Part shown: piece after piece, positions 60,207 to 64,000 of the stretch
How positions within the stretch are numbered: the stretch's first letter is position 1
How the letters are laid out: each line of letters opens with the position of its first letter
Assembly (NCBI RefSeq): GCF_900105965.1
Contig: NZ_FNTV01000001.1
Span: 2,914,001-2,978,000, forward strand
Reading direction: 5' to 3'
DNA: 64,000 bases
DNA from: Arthrobacter alpinus
GTDB lineage: Bacteria > Actinomycetota > Actinomycetes > Actinomycetales > Micrococcaceae
Notes under the pieces: model-generated
The model's database searches: none
Told to the model about the DNA's origin: nothing
What the model saw: only the letters and a program-made list of their open reading frames with translations
Position numbers and translations under genes: made by a program

Positions 60207-60833
60207 ATGAAAACCCCCTCTTCGCTAACACGCAAAATCGCCATGTTCGCCGCCGCACCGGTGGCCGTCATGATCGCTGGCGGCATGGTCTGGCAAGGCT
60301 CACAGGCCGCCTTTACCGCCTCCACCCGCAACTCCGGCAGCTCCTGGTCCACCGGCAATGTGACCCTCTCCGACGATGACCTGGGTGCTGCCGCGTTCAC
60401 GGTGGAAAACATCGTCCCGGGCCAAACCGGCCAAAAGTGCATCGTGGTGACGTCACAGTCCAACGTCCCCGGCGTAGTCAAGCCCTACACACAGAATCTC
60501 ATCTCGGCCAAGGGCCTGGAAAACCGCATCTTCTTCGATCTGGAACAGGGCACAGGCGGATCCTTCAACGATTGCACCGGATTCACCCCCACCTCCAATA
60601 ACGTCCCAGAGATGACAATCGCCGCGCTGTCCACCACTACGCAGAACTTCGCCACCGGCGGATCCCCCTGGGCGACGGCGGGTACCCCTGGCGAAACCCG
60701 AAGCTACCGCGGTACCTGGCGCTTCGACACCACGGGCATGAGCCAGGAAGAGATCAACGCCCTGCAGGGCGCCCGCGTAGGCCTCGATCTGGTCTGGGAA
60801 CTCCAGTCCAACGCTTCCCCGACAACGCCGTAG
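60207..60833 (+). CDS. TasA/camelysin-like secreted protein (SipW-type signal), 208 aa
   Basis: ATG 60207. Long signal (MFAAAPVAVMIAGGMVW) and cleavage motif SQAAFTASTRNSGSSWSTGN, which is the SipW-dependent type (AAF-T-A, N-x-G). Mature protein is beta-rich with two Cys near FNDCTGF and QKCIVV. Matches the camelysin/TasA group of matrix and pilus-like fibres. Its peptidase is encoded 26 bases downstream, as expected for SipW operons. Confidence 0.82.
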   Translation: MKTPSSLTRKIAMFAAAPVAVMIAGGMVWQGSQAAFTASTRNSGSSWSTGNVTLSDDDLGAAAFTVENIVPGQTGQKCIVVTSQSNVPGVVKPYTQNLISAKGLENRIFFDLEQGTGGSFNDCTGFTPTSNNVPEMTIAALSTTTQNFATGGSPWATAGTPGETRSYRGTWRFDTTGMSQEEINALQGARVGLDLVWELQSNASPTTP

Positions 60834-60859
60834 CCGGGAGGCAACGGCAGCGTTAATCT

Positions 60860-63412
60860 GTGAACCGGGAGGAACCCGGGTCCGCCCGGAATTCCTCCCG
60901 GCTGGGCCCGCTATTGTCAGCTGACGGTTGGGTGCTCTTTCTGGCATCCCTTCTTTCGCGGCTTTATCTGGGCGTGCTTTTGTGTCTGGCCCTTGTCGCC
61001 GTGCTGCCTGCCCTTCTAGGCTGGCACGGCACGGTGGTCCAGAGCGGATCCATGGAGCCGCTTATCAGCCCCGGCGATGTGGTGCTCGCAGCAAGCTTCG
61101 ATTCCTCACATAAGGTCCCGGTGGGCGGGGTCGTGGAATTCACCAGCCCCGCCGAAGCCGAACCCAGCGGTGTCGAGAAGACCCGTCTGCACCGGATCGT
61201 TGCCGAAAACTCAGACGGCACTTTCGTCACGGCCGGCGACGCCAACGCCGAGCCAGACAGCAGCCCCCTCAAACGGGAACAGATCACCGGCCAGGCCCGG
61301 CTCCTTGTTCCGCTTGTGGGGCTACCCGGCCTTTGGCTGGGGCTAGGAAACTTTCCCGCCCTTGCCTGGTGGAGCGTCCTGACCCTGCTCGCCGTGGTCC
61401 TGGCCGTTTTCGGTTTGCGGCCGCCCAACGATGGTGAGGAGACAGGCGAATCGCCGGACTCTGCGGGTGACACTCCAGACGACTCACCAGATGGTGGCGC
61501 CGAGGAACCAGATTCAGAAGGTTCCGAGATTTCTGAATTGGCGGGTTCCGGAGCAGCCGAAGGCCCCACAGCCCCGCCACCCCCGCGTGCCCGTGCCCGA
61601 CACCTGAAGGCAAGCACCGCCGTCGGCCTTGTTGCCGCCCTGACGGTCCTGGTGGTCGCCTCCTCCACAACGTTCTCCTCGGCTGCGTTCACAGCAACCA
61701 CCGCCAACACGGGCAGCACCTTCGCCACGGCGGCTGACTGGACGCCTCCTTCGGTCACCCTGGCCAACCCCGGCACGACGATCCGGGCAAGCGTTGCACT
61801 GACAGCTGTTGCCAGCGACGCCGAGGCAGGCGTCCGCAACGTCACCATCCAATACCTGCCATCCGGCGGCACATGGACCACACTGTGCACCCGGGTGGTC
61901 GAACCCTATTCGTGCACGTGGAACACCCAGACCGTGCCGGACGGGGTCTACAGCCTCCGGGCCATTGCCACGGACAACTCGGGTCTCTCCACCACATCAG
62001 CCACCATCCAAACCACGGTGACCAACGCTTTCGCGGTGCTCTTCAACAGTCCCGGAGATACTGTCCGCGGCAACGTGAATCTCGGCGTTACCCTAAACAG
62101 TCCGGGCAATGCCATCTACACCGTCCGTGTGGAATATTCCGTGGCGGGCGCCAACAAGTGGAACACACTGTGCCTAAACCTGTTGTCCCCCTATCAATGC
62201 ACCTGGGCCACGAGCCTCTTCGCCAATGACTTCTATGACCTTCGCGCCGTTGCCGTCTCGGGTTCCACCTCCACGTATTCGGATACCGTTGCCGATGTGC
62301 AGGTAGACAACCTGGCGCCCACAGTGACAATGAGCGATCCCGGCTCGCCGTTGCGCGGCGTCAGCACTTTCACCGCCGTGGCCGCGGACGCGGACTCGGG
62401 AGTCAATAACGTTCAGATTCAGTATCTCCGCACGGGCACAAGTACCTGGGCCACGCTTTGCACTGTGACGGAAGCGCCATACTCATGCCGGTTCGACACC
62501 ACTGCGCTTGCCACCGCCTCCTACAATTTCAGGGCCATCGCAACAGACGAGGCCGGTAACAGCACAACGTCGGCGCAGGTCACCAACAAGTTGGTGGACA
62601 ACACCGTGTCCTCGGTGTCCATGGAGGATCCAGGCGCGTACCTCTCGGGTAACGCAACACTCACGGCGGCGGCGAACTCGACCGCGGGCGTGACCAATGT
62701 GCGGATCCAGTCATCACCGGCCAGTACCAACACCTGGACCACGCGTTGCACCCTGGCCGCGACACCGTATGTGTGCGCTTGGGACACGCGGACCGTGGCC
62801 GACGGGCTGTACGATTTCCGCGCAGTCCTAACCGACGGTGCTGGCAAGGAAACAATCTCCACCGTGGTAACAGGACGGCGCGTGGACAATAGCCCGCTCC
62901 GTGCTGCTGATGTTCAGGCCGCTAACGGCACCGGAGCTCTCGGCAAGTTTGATGCCGGCGACACCCTGACCTTCACCTACAGCCAGCAGGTCAATTTGGC
63001 ATCCGTCAGTCCGGGATGGGCCGGCGCCGCCCTGCCCGTGACGGTGCGGCTGCGTGATGGCAACGTCTCGGGGCTGGGTACCGGCAACAACGGGGACACT
63101 GTGGATGTCCAGCGCCCAGGCAGCTCAGTAAACCTTGGCTCGGTCAATACGAAGGGGAACTTCGCGAAGAACAAGAAGACCGTCTCCTTCAACGCCACGA
63201 TGACGGCCACAACAGTGACCGTCGGCGGCCTGCCCAGAACCGTGGTGACAGTGACCCTGGCAGCACCCGCCAGTGGGGCTGGCAGCCTCCGCACGTCCAC
63301 TACGTCACCGGCCATGGTGTGGACGCCAACCTCGTCCGTCTCCAGCACATCCGCAGTGCCGTGCTCCCTCGCCCCCATCACCGAATCGGGCACCCTCGAC
63401 CGCGACTTCTAA
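60860..63412 (+). CDS. SipW-type signal peptidase fused to its own signal-peptide-like substrate and a four-repeat ectodomain, 850 aa
   Basis: GTG 60860. Residues 20-56 TM1; SGSMEPLISPGDVVL with the catalytic Ser64; TRLHRIVAEN with His111 in place of Lys (SipW/ER type); TAGDAN. TM2 near 165-185, an acidic linker (200-235), then a new TM (255-272) ending TTFSSAAFTATTANTGSTFA, the same SipW cleavage motif as the neighbour's. Next, four repeats of about 95 residues (from about 294, 390, 486, 582), each with a PY-C-x-W/F-type Cys pair, and a C-terminal beta domain. Suggests self-cleavage releasing a repeat protein. Confidence 0.88.
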   Translation: MNREEPGSARNSSRLGPLLSADGWVLFLASLLSRLYLGVLLCLALVAVLPALLGWHGTVVQSGSMEPLISPGDVVLAASFDSSHKVPVGGVVEFTSPAEAEPSGVEKTRLHRIVAENSDGTFVTAGDANAEPDSSPLKREQITGQARLLVPLVGLPGLWLGLGNFPALAWWSVLTLLAVVLAVFGLRPPNDGEETGESPDSAGDTPDDSPDGGAEEPDSEGSEISELAGSGAAEGPTAPPPPRARARHLKASTAVGLVAALTVLVVASSTTFSSAAFTATTANTGSTFATAADWTPPSVTLANPGTTIRASVALTAVASDAEAGVRNVTIQYLPSGGTWTTLCTRVVEPYSCTWNTQTVPDGVYSLRAIATDNSGLSTTSATIQTTVTNAFAVLFNSPGDTVRGNVNLGVTLNSPGNAIYTVRVEYSVAGANKWNTLCLNLLSPYQCTWATSLFANDFYDLRAVAVSGSTSTYSDTVADVQVDNLAPTVTMSDPGSPLRGVSTFTAVAADADSGVNNVQIQYLRTGTSTWATLCTVTEAPYSCRFDTTALATASYNFRAIATDEAGNSTTSAQVTNKLVDNTVSSVSMEDPGAYLSGNATLTAAANSTAGVTNVRIQSSPASTNTWTTRCTLAATPYVCAWDTRTVADGLYDFRAVLTDGAGKETISTVVTGRRVDNSPLRAADVQAANGTGALGKFDAGDTLTFTYSQQVNLASVSPGWAGAALPVTVRLRDGNVSGLGTGNNGDTVDVQRPGSSVNLGSVNTKGNFAKNKKTVSFNATMTATTVTVGGLPRTVVTVTLAAPASGAGSLRTSTTSPAMVWTPTSSVSSTSAVPCSLAPITESGTLDRDF

Positions 63413-63581
63413 GCTTCGTGTCCGTGCACCGTCAAGGACGAATCCGGTGCCGCCCCAAAAGTGGCGCCAGAGTCCCAGTAGACGGCTCGCAGACAGACGA
63501 GGAATCTTCGGCGAGTCCGCGCCGTTGCACACCATGGACGCCCACAACGGCTCCTAAGCAGTAAGGAAAGGAACCAACACC

Positions 63582-64000
63582 ATGAGTTCAACTATGAAGG
63601 CCATGACGTACGCACAATACGGTGGCACCGAGGTCCTGGAACAAACGCAGCGGCCAATACCCAAGGTCGCCCCCGGCGCCGTGCTGATTCGGGTTAAGGC
63701 TGCCGGCGTCAATCCCGTTGATTGGAAGATCATGTCTGGTGGACTGGACGGGCTCATGGATGTGAACTTCCCGGTTGTTCCAGGATGGGATGTTGCGGGT
63801 GTGGTGGAGGCTGTGGGCTTTGACACCCCCGATTTCGCGGTGGGAGACGCGGTCTACTCCTACGGCCGCCGCGACACCATCCAGGGCGGCACCTTCGCCG
63901 AACTCGTGGCTCTCCCGGCCGCCATCGTGGCCCATAAACCCGCATCGCTGAGCTGGGAACAAGCAGCCGCACTCCCGCTTACGGGCATGACCGCCCAACG
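63582..64000 (+). CDS. zinc-type alcohol dehydrogenase / quinone oxidoreductase (partial at right edge)
   Basis: ATG 63582 with AAGGAAAGGAA upstream. MDR-superfamily start: MKAMTYAQYGGTEVLEQTQR, VLIRVKAAGVNPVDWKIMSG, VVPGWDVAGVVEAVG, FAVGDAVYSYGRRD, GGTFAELVALPA, LSWEQAAALPLTGMTA. No catalytic Zn Cys in the visible part, so the quinone-oxidoreductase branch is likely. The frame continues past the window. Confidence 0.85.
   Translation, partial: MSSTMKAMTYAQYGGTEVLEQTQRPIPKVAPGAVLIRVKAAGVNPVDWKIMSGGLDGLMDVNFPVVPGWDVAGVVEAVGFDTPDFAVGDAVYSYGRRDTIQGGTFAELVALPAAIVAHKPASLSWEQAAALPLTGMTAQ

Overview
The window is high-GC actinobacterial DNA, most likely from the Micrococcaceae (Arthrobacter-like). 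This is inferred from gene content and arrangement: an Lhr helicase joined to a Nei2-type glycosylase, an Asp23/DUF6286 stress cluster, a GH76 mannanase, YcnI, a DUF3100 transporter and PEP carboxylase. No database search was possible.

Region 1 (1-17922) is the right-hand end of an integrated siphovirus-type prophage. Nearly all genes lie on the minus strand and are joined by 4-base ATGA/GTGA or 1-base TGATG/TAATG overlaps. From right to left there is an immunity switch (leaderless repressor on +, leaderless Cro-like gene on -, shared operators), an Xis-like protein, a run of very small genes (24-31 codon ORFs included), a recombination module (SMC-like ATPase, YqaJ exonuclease, unknown protein, SSB), a replication module (initiator, DnaB/RepA-like helicase), then NrdH, RusA, a homing endonuclease, a DEDD exoribonuclease and many Cys-rich mini-proteins. 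The early operon ends at a terminator (1225-1260). Beyond it are a tRNA-like gene whose anticodon loop is replaced by a palindrome, and an HNH gene that marks the approach to the terminase/late region outside the window. The right attachment site (17900-17922) is the 3' end of a host tRNA, probably tRNA-Ser, still followed by the host tRNA terminator. The integrase and attL are not in the window.

Region 2 (18.2-23.4 kb) holds an OmpR-type two-component system, a membrane protein plus YcnI pair that suggests copper handling, a DUF4232 lipoprotein and a membrane protein. Region 3 (23.5-33.5 kb) holds Lhr-Nei2 and a set of single metabolic or house-cleaning genes: VOC, DUF1801, two GNATs, SRPBCC, a lipoprotein and an RluA-type pseudouridine synthase.

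Region 4 (33.4-38.4 kb) is a minus-strand envelope/stress module: Asp23, DUF2273, an Asp23-partner protein, DUF6286, an AmaP-like protein, CsbD, GlsB, then an ECF sigma factor and a zinc anti-sigma domain fused to an Asp23-like domain. A perfect CRP/GlxR-type palindrome lies upstream of asp23. Region 5 (38.4-52.4 kb) holds ppc, an AHSA1-type SRPBCC, DUF1684, an acyl-CoA dehydrogenase/SDR pair, GH76, small enzymes, a divergent MarR/MFS pair and tgt.

Region 6 (52.4-64 kb) holds a queuosine-precursor transporter convergent with tgt (salvage of Q precursors), a candidate EVE-like/HNH modification-dependent nuclease, a broken MerR regulator behind an intact MerR-type promoter, an RpiR-M20D-DUF3100 uptake and hydrolysis operon with two operators, an alpha/beta hydrolase, and a TasA-like secreted protein next to a SipW-type signal peptidase that is fused to its own apparent substrate and a tandem-repeat ectodomain. 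A partial zinc-type oxidoreductase closes the window.
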